A DNA stretch of 64,000 bases. Source: Cruorifilaria tuberocauda (taxonomy: Eukaryota > Nematoda > Chromadorea > Rhabditida > Onchocercidae). Made by a program: the position numbers and the translations under genes. Location of the stretch: positions 42,565-106,564 of the forward strand of contig JABVXU010000171.1 of the NCBI GenBank assembly GCA_013365365.1, given 5' to 3'. The notes below the pieces were generated by a model. That model did no database searches, was not told where the DNA came from, and worked only from the letters and a program-made list of their open reading frames with translations. Positions 13,150 to 26,330 of this stretch are shown in pieces. Each line of letters starts with the position of its first letter. Position 1 is the first letter of the stretch.

Positions 13150-14602
13150 CTGAAATAAGATAAATTACCCGGTAAGTTATCTCAGAACTTTAGACCTATA
13201 AAAAGGAACGATAAAATTTCAAACATATTTTAAATTTTTGATGAAGAATCGCCAAAACATTGAATAACGATTCAGTTCCGACGAAATGAAACTTCTTCCC
13301 AATCCTTCTGCTCATAAATCATTGCTTCAAATACTAAGACTGTACATTTAACGATCGCAATTGAACTAAACTTGATTATTGTCCTGAACGTAAGAATTAC
13401 AACTTGTAGAATGAGAACTGTCAAATATGAATTAGGCTTTACGGGCAGTTTAGTAAAGCTAACTGATTAACACTGATGAATGGTTAGAAAATGCGACTCA
13501 GAGAATGACTGTACTGCAAATATTTCCAGGGAACACTAGAATTAGAAGTGACAGTAAACCAATAATTTCTGCGCCGTTTTTATTCCATTGCAAACACATC
13601 TTTTTTAATATCAGTTGCATATAAGAATAACTGATATACATTAAAATGATAAAAATCCCCTTAATCCCAGTTTTTTTATACAGAATTGCTAAAATAAAAT
13701 CCTAGCAACTGCAACCAAACACATAAATCTTCCACTCACTGACATTTCAAAAAAATTAATTCAACACTGATACGTCTTCTCGAATAACTCTAATCTACAT
13801 TCCTGAATCAATATATAGAATTTTAAAATAGATTTCAACAAATTCAAATCAAATATCTGACAAACACAAAAACACTTGACCTTTAATTTTTTCACAAGCG
13901 AATGACCACACAAAAGATTGGAATTCTAAAAAATATAAAAATTTTCTAGAAACGACAGCTCAAAATCGATGTGAATTACAAAATCCGAAATACAACTGTA
14001 AGAGTATCGGCATTTTTCATAAAACAGTTATATGAAATTCTGTGATTCATCTGGACAAATAATACAACTTCCAATCAAATGTTTTTTGAACTGGATGCTT
14101 TTTATAATTCATAAATATCTGCTTTAAATTAGTCATCGATCAGGTAGCGAAAGTGGCAAAAGACAGATCCAACATCACTACGCATCGATATAAAAATTTC
14201 CAATTCTAGAAATTTGAAATATCTAAAATATAATTTGTGAGCGAATACCCCACATTTAAGTGGAATTATCATGATTCTTTCAATTAATAAGATTATTCCT
14301 CATTCCAAAAACCTATAAATTTGCTATCCGAAAACTGTAATTGATAATTTTCCTCTTTGAAAAAAAAACACGGCCGGTAAAAAAGCGTAGTTTGAAGATA
14401 TACTTCCCAATCTATCACCATGATGAAAGTAACGAATTTTTTTTACTAATAAAAGCGCACGTCTCCTCTGACAATAAGAAAGCTATCCAAGTAATTAAAT
14501 TAAAAAAAAAAACATTCGAATGATTTATAATCATAATACAAAATTAAAAAACCAGAATTTCACAGATTTTTCTCTCTCTCATCAATAGATCGCACGCATC
14601 TG
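13150..14602. other. Intergenic spacer, nothing recognised
   Basis: AT-rich spacer between the end of the hnRNP K gene and the start of the MADF gene (same strand). A 60-codon open frame at 14341-14523 is lysine-rich, has no splice or homology support and is not called. Confidence 0.5.
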
Positions 14603-17600
14603 TTAGATTTCGTTCAAATATCTTCGTCCCGCAACGGACTGCCGAACACTGAAAAATGTAACTGATCAGTTCGTTAACACTCGAAACATTTAGAAAGAAT
14701 TTAACAATAGAATATTTGCTGTATTACTATTTATTAACTTTCAAATGCAAACAAAATGATCCTAACTGAGACATCATAGAAGCCTGAACTCTGGTAACCA
14801 CTAGTATGACACTGAGCTTTATAAGTTTTCTCAATCCTACTAAAACTAATACTAACCACTGCTGTAACAAATATTGGGCTGTTTGAATAGCTGTTGAGGT
14901 ACCAGTAATTGTTATAATACGTTCGCCAGATTCTTGCTGCGGTCCTACAACGATCTGAGCTCCTGATTCTTCACGTACTCTATTAATTCGTTCACCACCT
15001 TTACCAATTATAGTACCACCAAGCTCATTTGGTATCGTGACCTAAGACTTTTTTCTTTTTAAAACTTTTGAAAATCACAATCAAAACCAGAATCAATCAC
15101 AGTAATTTAAAACTGTTGAATAAAAATCTTTTATCTTAATTTCAACCTGAGTGCTTTCTTCCGGTCCCAAATATGGTGGCAACGCAACGGCTGACAAAGG
15201 ACCACGCCCGCCAATCTGTCGCGGAAAACTGCGACCATAATTACCATACGAAGATATGGCCATTGGTCCACGGATCATTGGGCCGCGATAGTTTCGATCG
15301 GGTGGATATCCACCATACTCAGCTGAGTAGCTTGGATCATAGAACATTGATTCATATGGCTTTGTTACTCCTTTGATTGGAATCTGAAATCGTTTTGGTA
15401 CGACAAACTCTGCAGTAAATTACTGCAAATTTTGAAACTTTCTACACATTATAGTTCATTATTACTTTTGGTTTGAGCCCTAAATTTCAAATTTCATCAA
15501 AGAATTAAATAAATAAGGACCATATAGTAAATGGATCCTTGGTACCAATAAAACTGGTAAAACTATACCTCCTTAAGCATGTTCATTATATGATTCACGC
15601 AGGCTATAATTTTGTCGGGAGCTCCCTTAATTGATACGACACGTTCTGTCGACTGAGGTGGACACTGTGCAAATACCTAAAATTACCATTTGTTATGCTG
15701 CATGATAACTTTCATGCAGTAAACATACCAGATCACATAAAAAAGATGTTTTTAAAAGATAAAAGAATGCGCCAAAACTGGGAAATATATGGGCGTTCGT
15801 CGAGCAGAGATGATTCGTAAGAAAATAATTTTATACGATTAAAATTTGGAAACGGTAAAAAGACGAAATTTGGAGATAATGTTTATGAACAAAACATGAA
15901 TTACGAAGATAAAAATGATAACAAATCAAATCTTATGTTTACAAAACAATTATGACAAATTGAACGATTTACAGATGCCAATAACATTTATGAAGTCAAT
16001 CTTTATGTTTTACACTAAGAGTAATATATTAAAATTACCTTCATCTGCACACCAAGTTCTTCCTTCATTTCCTTAATTTTCGACCCCTGACGTCCGATAA
16101 CGGCACCAGCATGTGATGAATGTACCAAAACACGAAGCTCTATTGGGCGATTGGAATCACCTTCTCGACTCTATAATAATCTTTTAATTTTTTCAATCAT
16201 TTGTTTTTCCGAGAGTGAAGCACTGCAAAATGAACACAACTTTTTGCTGTCAGACTTTCGCTAGTATATTGACAAAAGCTTGATGAAGAATAGGGAATTA
16301 AGAAGATCACAAATGACAAATAAAACTTTTTTTTTGAAGAATAATTGCTTAAGCATAAAAAAATGCAACCTTTAGATATAATTCAACTATAACTTCGGTA
16401 TGAATGAGAGAATGTGATTATGACTGAACTGCAAATAGATCTCCTTTCTAGCGATATCAATGTTTGAATACAGTAAAATATGAATTAAAATCAGATTACA
16501 AAGTTATGTACCAAACATTTTGCTCTAATACTAAGCTTTCTAATTTCTTCATTCCGGTTTAACATAATACTGGGATAAAAAGCATCAATAAATTAACTAA
16601 CATCGTCAAGCTTCGGAATAATTTCATTAACAATTGCGAGTACATTTTCGATTGTCGCAACAACAGTGGCAATCCTGAAAGGGATGAAATAAGGATTTCG
16701 AAACTTAGCAATAGAATTTACTTCATTATCAAAAAAATCTTTTTTTGGTTAAATCATTTAATTCCTTTTAAGTAAATTCGTTGTCTTCAGTGGTTTTTTG
16801 GGAAAAAAGGCTTAACCGGTAACATACGAAATAGAACTCTCCCTCCACTCAAAACTGTCACCTAACAGAAAAGAACTGAAGGAAGGGGAGCTGACGAGAA
16901 CTTAGTTTTATTTCGAATGAAGTAAAAAATACTTATTCCGCCCGGTGTTCAATGCACTGTGTTTCTGTGCACGCCGGATATAGCCCAACATCGACTAGCC
17001 AAAAACTAGCTCAAAACGGCAACAGTTCATTACTTTACTTAATTCACTTAATAGTTATATATTAGTGGTTTTCATAACAATGTGACCCAAGAAAAAAAGT
17101 AATGCTTGTGAAATAACAATTACCGCTTGGCAATTATGTAATCGTATTGGACTGAATAAACTAAGCAAAAAAATTTTTGTTCCCATTTAATAGATTGGAA
17201 AGAAGAAAAATACAGAGAAAATTGAGAGACGGGAGCAGGGATTACCGTTCAGGAGTTTGGCTATCGGGGACTGTGACATTCGCATCGTACTGCAAAGCAA
17301 AGATGAAGTGTTAATTTAAGAGAAAAAAAAATTGAAAACTGTGGGACTGAAATGGACATGAGGACAAAGACAGGCAGTTGGTGTTTGGTAGCAGGTTTGC
17401 CTTGGCCTTTCACTTAAATTCATAATCCATAAATACATATTGCATCATCCAACAACAACAGTGTGTTGCAGGTGAACTTGAAGGAGATCGGGCATCGGGA
17501 TTGGATATCAGAATTCTGACTGGGAGTTAGGGCTGAAAAGAGCGCATTAATCAACTGAATTATATATGATCGAATTTTTCGGGAAATATTCTTCAAGAAA

Positions 17601-18128
17601 GTAACACTTCAAGTAAGGTAATACTTCTTTTTGAACGTACCACTACGAATTATTTAACAATTTTAACAAAAAAGGAATATCGACTGTCCAACAAACAGAC
17701 GTCTCGATATTCACACGTTTTGCCCGGCTCGTAAAAGTCTTCAGAGGCGAATCATTATGCTGATTGCTAAACGAGCACTTTAACCTGGTCTTACAATGTC
17801 GGCCATCAGGAACTGTCTTATTGTCGAACACGTTGCAAGTGTCCGACATTTCAATCAAAATCCTTGGGTCCGTCCAGTGCAGTGCAATCTTGTTTGATAT
17901 ACGAGTTTTCCAAGAAAGAAAGCAAACCTCCGATCTTAATCGCTTAATATTTTCGCCACCTTTGCCGATGATTCCACCAGCCCCACGACTGGACACTAAG
18001 AGTCTTAATTCATATTTACCAGCCGCCAATGCTTCTTGATAACTGTCTGGCCGTTGTCGTTTGCCGGATTTTGAGCTTTCATGATTATCCGATGGGCCTA
18101 AATCATCGTCACCACCATGGCGCTTCAT
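14603..18128 (-). CDS. hrpk-1: hnRNP K-type protein with three KH domains
   Basis: Eight exons in phase: 17928-18128, 17246-17289, 16602-16674, 16039-16170, 15569-15676, 15147-15383, 14857-15041, 14603-14648; 341 aa. The family binds C-rich single-stranded RNA/DNA and works in splicing, translation and, in C. elegans, with microRNAs. KH1 (about 38-105) carries [16 protein letters not shown]2 (about 113-185) [16 protein letters not shown]3 (about 263-326) [14 protein letters not shown]; all GxxG loops are intact. The N-terminus is polar, ending in a basic GKRQR stretch (likely nuclear localisation). Between KH2 and KH3 is a Gly/Pro/Arg/Tyr-rich linker ([19 protein letters not shown]), as in hnRNP K. 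The C-terminus [17 protein letters not shown] lies in a tiny last exon. The ATG follows a possible acceptor at 18165. It is divergent from the NUP42-like gene, 970 bp away. Confidence 0.93.
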
Positions 18129-19100
18129 CGTGCTTTAGCCCCACTAGCAAACTCCTCTACAATAAGATGTGAAGATGAAAAAAAAACAGAATACGTCACT
18201 AGGATGTTATCCATGTAGTCACATTATAATGCAAAAGGTGTGTAGTGAAAATATTATTGAACTAAATATTCAATTTGATCTGATCCCATTCTTCATTCAT
18301 GCATTTGGAATTGCTTAATTCAATCTTACAATATGTGCAAGAACGTACAAAAGTCAAGATCATTTAAACATGGATAGAACCTTCCACATCCATTTACTGC
18401 TCTGTTTATAGGAACTGTAAGAAAGAGAATCTCAAAAAGGTTATAAAGACCACATAAATTTCTATGAACAATCTGCAGAATAACTGGCGTAAGATAGAGA
18501 AAAATGAAATTAGTCTAAGTGAAACATTTAAGCGAACCTCCGAACAATAAGTTAAACAAGATTAACCGATATATCGTAATAAGAACTACGAACCCTGAAT
18601 GGCAACGGGAACCGGCAGAAGGAACCTCAAGACAACCAGCAGCAAAGGTAAATAACTTTGTTCTATAAAAGATCGAATAAATATCAATCACCAAAATTCG
18701 CACTGAACATTTGTACGCAGTACGAACTTACGCAGAATATGAAAAAACGTCTTCCCTTTCATATTCGGTTTATCCTAAGTTATAAATTGATTATGATCTT
18801 CGCATTAATTTGTTTTTGGTCAAGTAAAAGGTCAGGTGAGTTCTTCATTTTAATTTTTTTCTCATTTTCCATCAATGCATTATTTCATTAATTTTAGGCG
18901 AAGTGGATGATTCATTTTGCAATTCAAATATTCTTACAATCAACAAAATGTTGATTTGTATTATAGCTCTTGGATTTTAATTTGTGTGAACTAGTACAGG
19001 TAGTAGTATCTTGAGAATGTATATTTCTAGTTTGCAGTTTTCTGGGTTTATTATTTTGTTTTCAATGAATCTTTTTTCTCAGAGATTTGCAATAATCATC
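18129..19100. promoter_or_regulatory. Shared upstream region of two divergent genes
   Basis: The 970 bp between the hnRNP K start and the CCCH-protein start must hold both promoters. The open frames inside are short and lack splice support. I cannot name a specific element; a TTTTTTCTCAG acceptor ends it on the plus side at 19082. Confidence 0.4.
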
Positions 19101-20649
19101 ATGCATCACCCTGTGATCCGATGTAAATTTTTTGCTCGAGGTAATTGTCGTAATGGTGAAACGTGCCCATTTGCTCATATTTTACCAGAAATTCTCGATC
19201 CACAGCAGTCAGATACAAGAAATGTTAACGTACTACGCGAACGTCGTAGGCGTCCAACTGGACAGGTAAATCAGTCATTCTGATGAATAGCGTAGCAGGT
19301 TCATTGATTTTTGCGTCTTGCACTCCTATAGTAATGTTTCAATCCCTCTTTCAAAGTTCTGTGTTGTGTTTCTATTCAACTTATCATTAGTAACTTCCCT
19401 ACCAATTAGCTTTGATTTCTTGTGCTCAGTTGGTTTCCCATTGATGATTTCTTTGTGATTTTGAATTAAAAGCCTATTAATAGAATGATTTGTTATTTCT
19501 TCCGATAACTGCTTTCATTTATTTACTAAATGATATGTTCATATATACATCTGTTTTTTAGTTATTTTATCATTTTTATTTTCATCTAGCAATATTAAAT
19601 TTTAATTTTTTTAAAAGTATGCTTCTATAACTTTGAACTTTATAAATTTCATTTCAAGGAAAGATTTATTATTGAAAGAATAACGGTGAACAAGACTAAG
19701 TGCTGTGATAAAGCAAAACTTGAAATTTGACGAATACATGAGTGGAATTCACTAATTATTCTCGATTATTTGTAGTAATTTTTACTGGAACAAATAAACA
19801 GAGTTTAAGTAATGTTTGCTTCTCGAATTTTACATTGTTGATTCAAATTGGAATTTTAATTTCAATTCTTGCTTAAATTTTATTTCAGACAGGTTTTAGT
19901 ACGTACGAATTGAAGGAGCATTTACAATCATCCTCACAACATTTTGACAAAAAGTAATTCTTCAGTGCATAAAGTTTTAGCACTCATTTTTCAAATTTTT
20001 ATTTTTACACGAAAATTAAATAGGAGCAGAAAGACAAAAGTCAATCCAAGGTTGCGCTCATTTTGTAGTTGTATATCCTTCTTGGCTTATTTCTTTTTTG
20101 TTTCAGCCGCTACAAGTGGGTTTCACCAGTGTTGAAAGATCGTGAAGAAGCCAAAATTAAGGTGGTACAAAATAAGGGCATTCTTAATAAAGGCATTATT
20201 CCCAATAGAAATTCAGTAGCGGAAACATCAAGCATAGACAACCCAGATAACAATAAAACAGAACTCGAACAGGTCCTCAACAAAACAAAGTAAACATATT
20301 TTTTATAAACGATGTTCATTAGAGATTTATTAAGTGTTAGTCCTCCCCATTATTGTGATGCATAGGACCAAGTAGATTATTTCAGCATCATTTATCAGTG
20401 TTGAATATTGCTAATGAAGTATAAGGATAGCAGTTTATATAATCTGATTTAAGATCAGAAAGTCTAATCGACGAGGACGTACTTCGAGAAAAGAATGGAT
20501 TTACTTATGATGATTGCAATATCCTAATGCAACAAATTTACTCAAAGATGAATAACTTGACTATTGAACAAATGAAGCAGTTCGATGGCGATGAATTTGA
20601 ATATGGGAAAGTTCCAACGATTCCACCTCCCAAAGAATTTTGTTTCTAA
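19101..20649 (+). CDS. CCCH zinc-finger protein, NUP42-like
   Basis: Four exons in phase: 19101-19265, 19889-19953, 20107-20289, 20454-20649; 202 aa. An N-terminal zinc finger C-x7-C-x5-C-x3-H ([19 protein letters not shown]) has the spacing of the nuclear pore protein NUP42/NUPL2, which binds GLE1 and helps mRNA export. The C-terminus [17 protein letters not shown] resembles the short conserved end of that family. FG repeats, present in vertebrate and yeast members, are absent; the middle is polar (about half the family's length), so this would be a reduced form. The ATG is 18 nt behind the acceptor TTTTTTCTCAG. An alternative is another single-CCCH RNA-binding protein; the call rests on the finger spacing and the tail. 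Confidence 0.6.
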
Positions 20650-21713
20650 TAGGTTTGGTTCGTTGTATTTTACGTTCATATTAGATCGATTGTGATTCTC
20701 ATCTGATGTATTCGATAAATATCTAACATAATGACTGCAGTCAATTATATTCAGTTTATAATTTGAAACTGATCAGATGTATACAAAATAAAACAGTGTC
20801 TGCTGTATTTCATTTAATTCATTATAATCGACAAGATGGATAAATTTTTTGTAGATTACTTTGTCGAATCCTTCATTTTCTTATATTTGATATTCATTTA
20901 AATCGTATATTAATATAATGTGAAGCCAGTTATATTTGTTCGACAAACAATAAAAGATTGAAACTCCACTACTATTCATGATTCCTTTATTGAAATCTGT
21001 ATTATCACTAGATCATTGTGGTGGAAATGCAATAATTTATCAATATTTAATCTATTGTGGTGGAAAGACAATAATTTATGAACATTTAATCTATTGATCT
21101 AAGTGGTAGTAAGCTCAGGATTGTTATTGTGAGATTAGAGATTTCACAAGGAGTTGAGAATTGACACATAACGGTTTGATTTATATGTGGATAACAATAA
21201 TAATACATTGCTTGAGAGGGAGAGCGATGCTTAAATATTACAAAAAAGAAGGTTGCAGAAGTGTTCAAGGTTTGTAGAATGTATATGCGCAGAGAGTAAA
21301 AGGATGATGAAAGAATTATTGTTTGTTGTGGTTACAGTGATTGAAAGCAATTTGTTTATAGGAACATGCAAGAAGGATAGGTTCACAAATAATTAATTTG
21401 TGGTTTTGGTCGTTCGCTGTTTTACTTTATGAAGTCTTTTATAACATAGCCAATTTCGTAAGGATAGAATGTAAAGATGAGCGATTTTTGCGTGGAAGAA
21501 ATTTTTTTCAGGTTGAATATTAGTTGTTAAGTTGAATACATGTTATTTTCGTGATGCGCACATGTTAGCTTCATCATCCAAGATACTACTACGCATACAC
21601 ATTATTCACTCTCGTTCGCGTAGATTCTAGATATATATGTATAGTACTATACTCACGTACGTTCATTTCATTTGGTGAGTGGAATAATATTTAAAATCGG
21701 TATATAATTTCAG
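20650..21713. other. Intergenic spacer with a 39-bp tandem repeat
   Basis: 3' flank of the CCCH gene (AATAAA at about 20789) and 5' flank of cyclin C. The only structure seen is the tandem repeat at 21015-21092. Confidence 0.5.
21015..21092. repeat. 39-bp direct tandem repeat, two copies
   Basis: Copies at 21015-21053 and 21054-21092 each begin ATTGTGGTGGAAA and end TTTAATCT, with a few differences; a third copy starts (ATTG) and breaks off. Confidence 0.85.
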
Positions 21714-21762
21714 ATGTTGAAGTTATGAACAATGAGAGGTGCACAGTAAGCTATGTAACGAA

Positions 21763-24619
21763 ATGGCAGGAAACTTCTGGCAAAGTTCACACTGGTTTGT
21801 ACAACTTTTAATTTACGCCTATTTGTGAATATTCACCATGTGGATTTAGATATGTACCGTAATATTTTTGATTGCATTTTTAGCGGAAAGATCCATGTGG
21901 TTATATGCGTTACCTAAAATGCTTCATTACATGTTTGTAATTGTTACAGAGTATTTTCTTCCTCCTCTACTTGCGTATTTTTTATTCCATAAAATAAGCT
22001 AATTGAATTAAGCAAAAAAATTCTAGGGAACAATGGATTTTGGACAAGCAGGATATTCTGCGAATGCGTGGAGAAGATATGAAATGTATTACAGAAGAAG
22101 AATATACAAAGTTGATGATATTTTTCTGCAATTGTAAGTAATTTATGTCGTATTATTTATTTATTCATTGTTTATAATGCAAATATCCCCGACTCATACT
22201 CTGTTGCAAATTATGGAGTATATTGTATTCCATAAGGTAATGTTGTCTTTTCAGTTTCATTTTCGTTTTCATTACGAATTTAAAAATCCTTTCCAGTCAT
22301 TCATGCTATTGGAATGGATTCACAGCAACCACATAAAACACGAATGCAAGTAATTGCTACGGCTTGTGTTTATTTCCGTCGTTTTTATGCTAGGTAACAA
22401 AATTTGATTTCTATCTGAAAAATAGTAAATGCAAAGATCAGGGGAAAATTCTTTCGAGTTTTTTTTTTGAAATTTATTTCAGACTATCATTGAAATTTAT
22501 TTCAGACGATCATTGAAAGATGTTGATCCGTTTTTATTGGCGCCCACTTCCTTATTTCTAGCATCCAAAGTTGAAGAACATGGAATGATGTCTCACAATA
22601 AGCTCATACAAGCCACAAATAATGCTTGTAAGTTACTGAAATCTTTGGGGATTTTTTCCATCTATTATGTTTAAAGCAGTTTTAATTCTTTTTTTGATGA
22701 ACAGTGAGCGAATGAACTTGCGAATATTACATAATTCCCATTGGTAATTATAACTAAATTATAAGTCAAAATCCCTTCCATTCATTCAGAGTTTGCATAT
22801 GAAATTGCTACGGTGGCATATTTATGTGTAGGCTTGCTTATTAATTTCCTTTCTTCAGTATTTTCACAGAAAATAATATAATTCAAGATTTTACGCTTTA
22901 GCTTGTATAACTTATTCTATAAAAAGTACTTCTGCGAACTGGGAAGAATCTTTTCTATTACTCGACATAATGAGTAAGACAAAAAACATAAACATTGAAA
23001 TCAAATGGATTCTTCTCATGCTTGTTAATACCTATTGAAACTGCCGTTTGTTATTTTGTAATCAGATTTCACAATTGCAGTGAAGCGATGGCCCTTCATT
23101 CAGCAAGACTTGATGATACGGGTGCAACATATACAGGAAGCAGAATTCTTTCTTCTGGAAATTTTGGACTGTTGCCTAATTGTTTATCATCCATATAGGT
23201 TTATTTCTATGCGTATTTCTGTTATACGCTTGAGTAGTAAGTGTATAAATATTTTAAAAAAGTGAAAGCATGAATGGTTCAATTTGATTATTATGGATCA
23301 CATAAAAATTAAATTAAATTGTTTACTGCTGCCTTATTGTTTAAATTAAATTTTCTATGTGATCCATAATTATCAAATTGCATATTTATTGTAGATGGGG
23401 TTAAAAAGTTAGATCGCAATTTTGTTAATGCAGCAGCTGTGCATTTAAATGCTGCAGCTTTTCAGATTTCTCTTTTTCTTTTAGAAAGTTTGATTGCAGA
23501 AATGCACTCAGAAATTTTTAAATACAAAGTTATAACGATTTTGGAATTTTGAAGACATAATTTGCAGACCACTGAATCAATTAGTGGCTGAAATGGGAAG
23601 GGAGCACAAAGATCTCGATGCAATATCATCATATGCGTGGAAAATTTGCAATGATTGTACGAGAACCGATCTTTCGTTAATGTATCCTCCTCATCAGATT
23701 GCAATTGGTAAGTTTCATTTCGCATACAGATAGTTTCTGTAGTTTGAAATAACGAAATACATTGCAACTAACGATAACAAACACTTAAATTCATATGCTT
23801 GTTGTGACGGATTGGTAACTGTTCACTCTGTTATTTTGAGGATAGTAAATGTTATATCAAAATGAACTAAAAGTAAAGAAAAGCGAAATAAACTTGGCAC
23901 AAGTCTCTTAATGTGAGAATAGAAAAAGCTAATGGGATCATATAAATACAAAGTTTCGAATAATAATTTTTTTAGCATGTATTTTGATAGCATCAGTTTG
24001 GACAAATAGAGATAGGGAGTTGAAAAATTGGTTTGCAGAGCTCGCGGTGGATTTTGAAAAGGTGAATACATATTTTGTTTATCAAATCTATTTGAAGATA
24101 TTTTTTGGTAATTTAGCTTTGTGCTGAATTTTTGGTTATTAAATATCGAAAATGATCTCTGAAATTTAAGATTTCGGATGTTAACTGTGCAAACAGCATG
24201 ATTAATAATTTTTTACGTATGTTAATAGAGTGAAAGATACACAAGCATCAGAAATTTGTCACACTCTATAAAGAAGCTATAATGAGTTCTGAAAGCTATT
24301 CATTTCATACTTCTTGATAAGGGACTTAATAAACTTAAATGATCACACTGTCGTCGAAATGTTTCAGGTACTCGAAATTCAAAAAATCATTATAAATTTA
24401 TATAGCGTGTGGAAAACATTTGATGAAAAAGAGCAACTCGTAGTGATTCTTCAGAAAATTCCACGCCCTAATCCGGGTCCGCAATCGTCAGGTGCCACTA
24501 TGATGCAGTCACATTCTCATGGTGGTCTTCAAGTAAATAATATGAATGTACATCAAGGTGTTACAATGGGACCTCCACCTATGCCTCCAGTTGGTAATAT
24601 AAAATTTGAAACACATTAG
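21763..24619 (+). CDS. cic-1: Cyclin C
   Basis: Eight exons in phase: 21763-21794, 22027-22133, 22297-22393, 22506-22627, 23081-23198, 23568-23707, 23976-24061, 24368-24619; 317 aa. Cyclin C pairs with CDK8 in the Mediator kinase module and regulates RNA polymerase II transcription. The start MAGNFWQSSHW is the family hallmark. First cyclin fold (about 40-145): QVIATACVYFRRFYARRSL, LFLASKVEEHG, then LLEILDCCLIVYHPYRPL; second fold (about 150-250): CTRTDLSLMYPPHQIAIACI, WFAELAVDFEKVLEI. The tail is Gly/Pro/Met/His-rich, longer than the human one (human cyclin C is about 283 aa). Upstream, the probable acceptor at 21713 is followed by two short out-of-frame ATGs. The third intron ends with a duplicated acceptor (see findings). 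Confidence 0.97.
22468..22513 (+). repeat. 23-bp tandem duplication carrying a 3' splice site
   Basis: Copies 22468-22490 and 22491-22513 differ at one base; each contains TTTATTTCAG|AC. The second acceptor (exon from 22506) keeps the cyclin C frame; the first (exon from 22483) adds 23 nt and hits a stop after about ten codons. Confidence 0.9.
23280..23380. repeat. Inverted repeat inside a cyclin C intron
   Basis: Left arm 23280-23320 and right arm 23340-23380 share GGATCACATA / TATGTGATCC in a longer, nearly perfect reverse complement (about 26 of the outer 28 positions), with a 19-bp loop. Could be a small hairpin-type element or a MITE remnant. Confidence 0.75.
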
Positions 24620-26330
24620 CTTTACCGAAGAAATTTGATACTATGGTATGCAACAAAAAGACGTATTCCCTTCCACACAACTTTCGGATTTCTTTTTATT
24701 GCTCTTTGAAAGAGATGATTTCTCACGGACATTCTGATGTGTCTCAAGTAGAAAATGGAGTCAATATGCAGTCGATATCTTATTTAAACTGCATTTGTCA
24801 TTCCAGGACTATTCTACAGTCCATGCTTCATGGCACTTTTACTCATTTGTCGAGCTTTACTCTTTATTTCTTTGCTATGATATACGAAATGTTGTTTATG
24901 ATTCTTGATTTTTTTTCATGAAATACAATTAATGAACGTTGGCATTTTACAATTTTGTTTTCTATGGTAGGGTTCACATATATAAATCTTCTTTGATGAT
25001 TTTATAACATTTTCTGCTATATGAAGATATGCTATGTTCCTATTATTTAATAAACTTTCATCTACTAACGAAATTCATCCTCTAATATGATTATGATTGT
25101 GATATGCTAAAGAATCCGATAATAAGCATTTGACTGCTGTACGCTCGCTGAAGCATCTAAATATTAGCATCATATAACCGGAGACGGCTAGTAATTCTGC
25201 TGCATCGTCGGATTCGACAAATCAAGAAACGGATTGAGCAAACTAATCGGTGTTAAGTGAGGAATTCACCTCTTAACTGTCGTTGTCAAATTTAATATAA
25301 TCACTTTACATTGAGCTAAGCTTTATCAGTAAACATTTCGGTGTAGTTTTTCGGTAATTTCTGATATCAAATCTTTTCTTAAACACAAAAGTACACTTTA
25401 CAACAGCAATTGAATTTATAGCACTTTAAATTTATCTGTAAATTATCAAATTATGCTATATGCAGCTTTGCAAACCGATCAAAAAGGCAGCAAATTATTC
25501 AAATTAACTAAAAAGAAGCGAAAAATAATCCTAAGGTTGCACATAATTATGATAGGAAGTTGCATTCTAGTTTTACTGAAATTAAAAGACCTTTTACTTT
25601 TTCTTTTACTTTACTTTTTCCAGTCTTGATGAGGTACTTAACAAAACGCAATTAGAGTATTTTTCTTCATTAAATCATTATTATTAGTGAGATACTACTT
25701 TTACTTCAAATTTATCGATAGGTTAACTTTATAATGAAAATTTCATCATATTATGCCACCTAATGATCACATAAGTTGGTCTTGTTCGTTTACTACTATA
25801 TCACTTATCCGATACAATGCTAATATAATATGACATAGTTGATGAAAGAACTTTTAAATTACAACCTGAAAAATACAATAGATTAGATGATAACAAATAA
25901 TTTACAAATGCTTTTTGAAAATCTTTCATTTTTCTTCTTTCCTAAATAAAATCTCGAAAATCGAAGAAGAGAAAAATGCAGCAAAGTGGATGAAGACATT
26001 TTGTAGGAACAGCACTTTCAGAATCAATTCATTCATTTCTTTTTCCTCTAATTACTTTATTTTTTTTCCTTTCACTTACTTTGATTATACCTTACCAATA
26101 TTCATTAATTTACGAGAAAAAGTATCACTTTTGATTTCCATCATTTTCCTGTTGTCTCATTTCAAATTCAATTCTACTTAATCATTTCATCTAATTATTT
26201 TAATTTTACTTCTTCCTTTCACTTTTCGTTTAAAATGATCCCATTAAAATTTTTCTTTCTCAATTCATAAGTCAAACACATTTGCTTGATGTTTAGTTTC
26301 TGACAAGTTGAAAATGACATTTTAGTTTCT

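Noticed and set aside
15173..15376. Plus-strand open frame inside the hnRNP K gene
   Set aside because: It is the antisense shadow of hnRNP K exon 6.
21015..21092. CRISPR-like array
   Set aside because: The two 39-bp units are adjacent with no spacers, in a eukaryotic genome; a plain tandem repeat.
24643..24921. 92-codon open frame after cyclin C
   Set aside because: It lies in the probable 3' UTR, is hydrophobic and A/T-driven, and has no splice or motif support.
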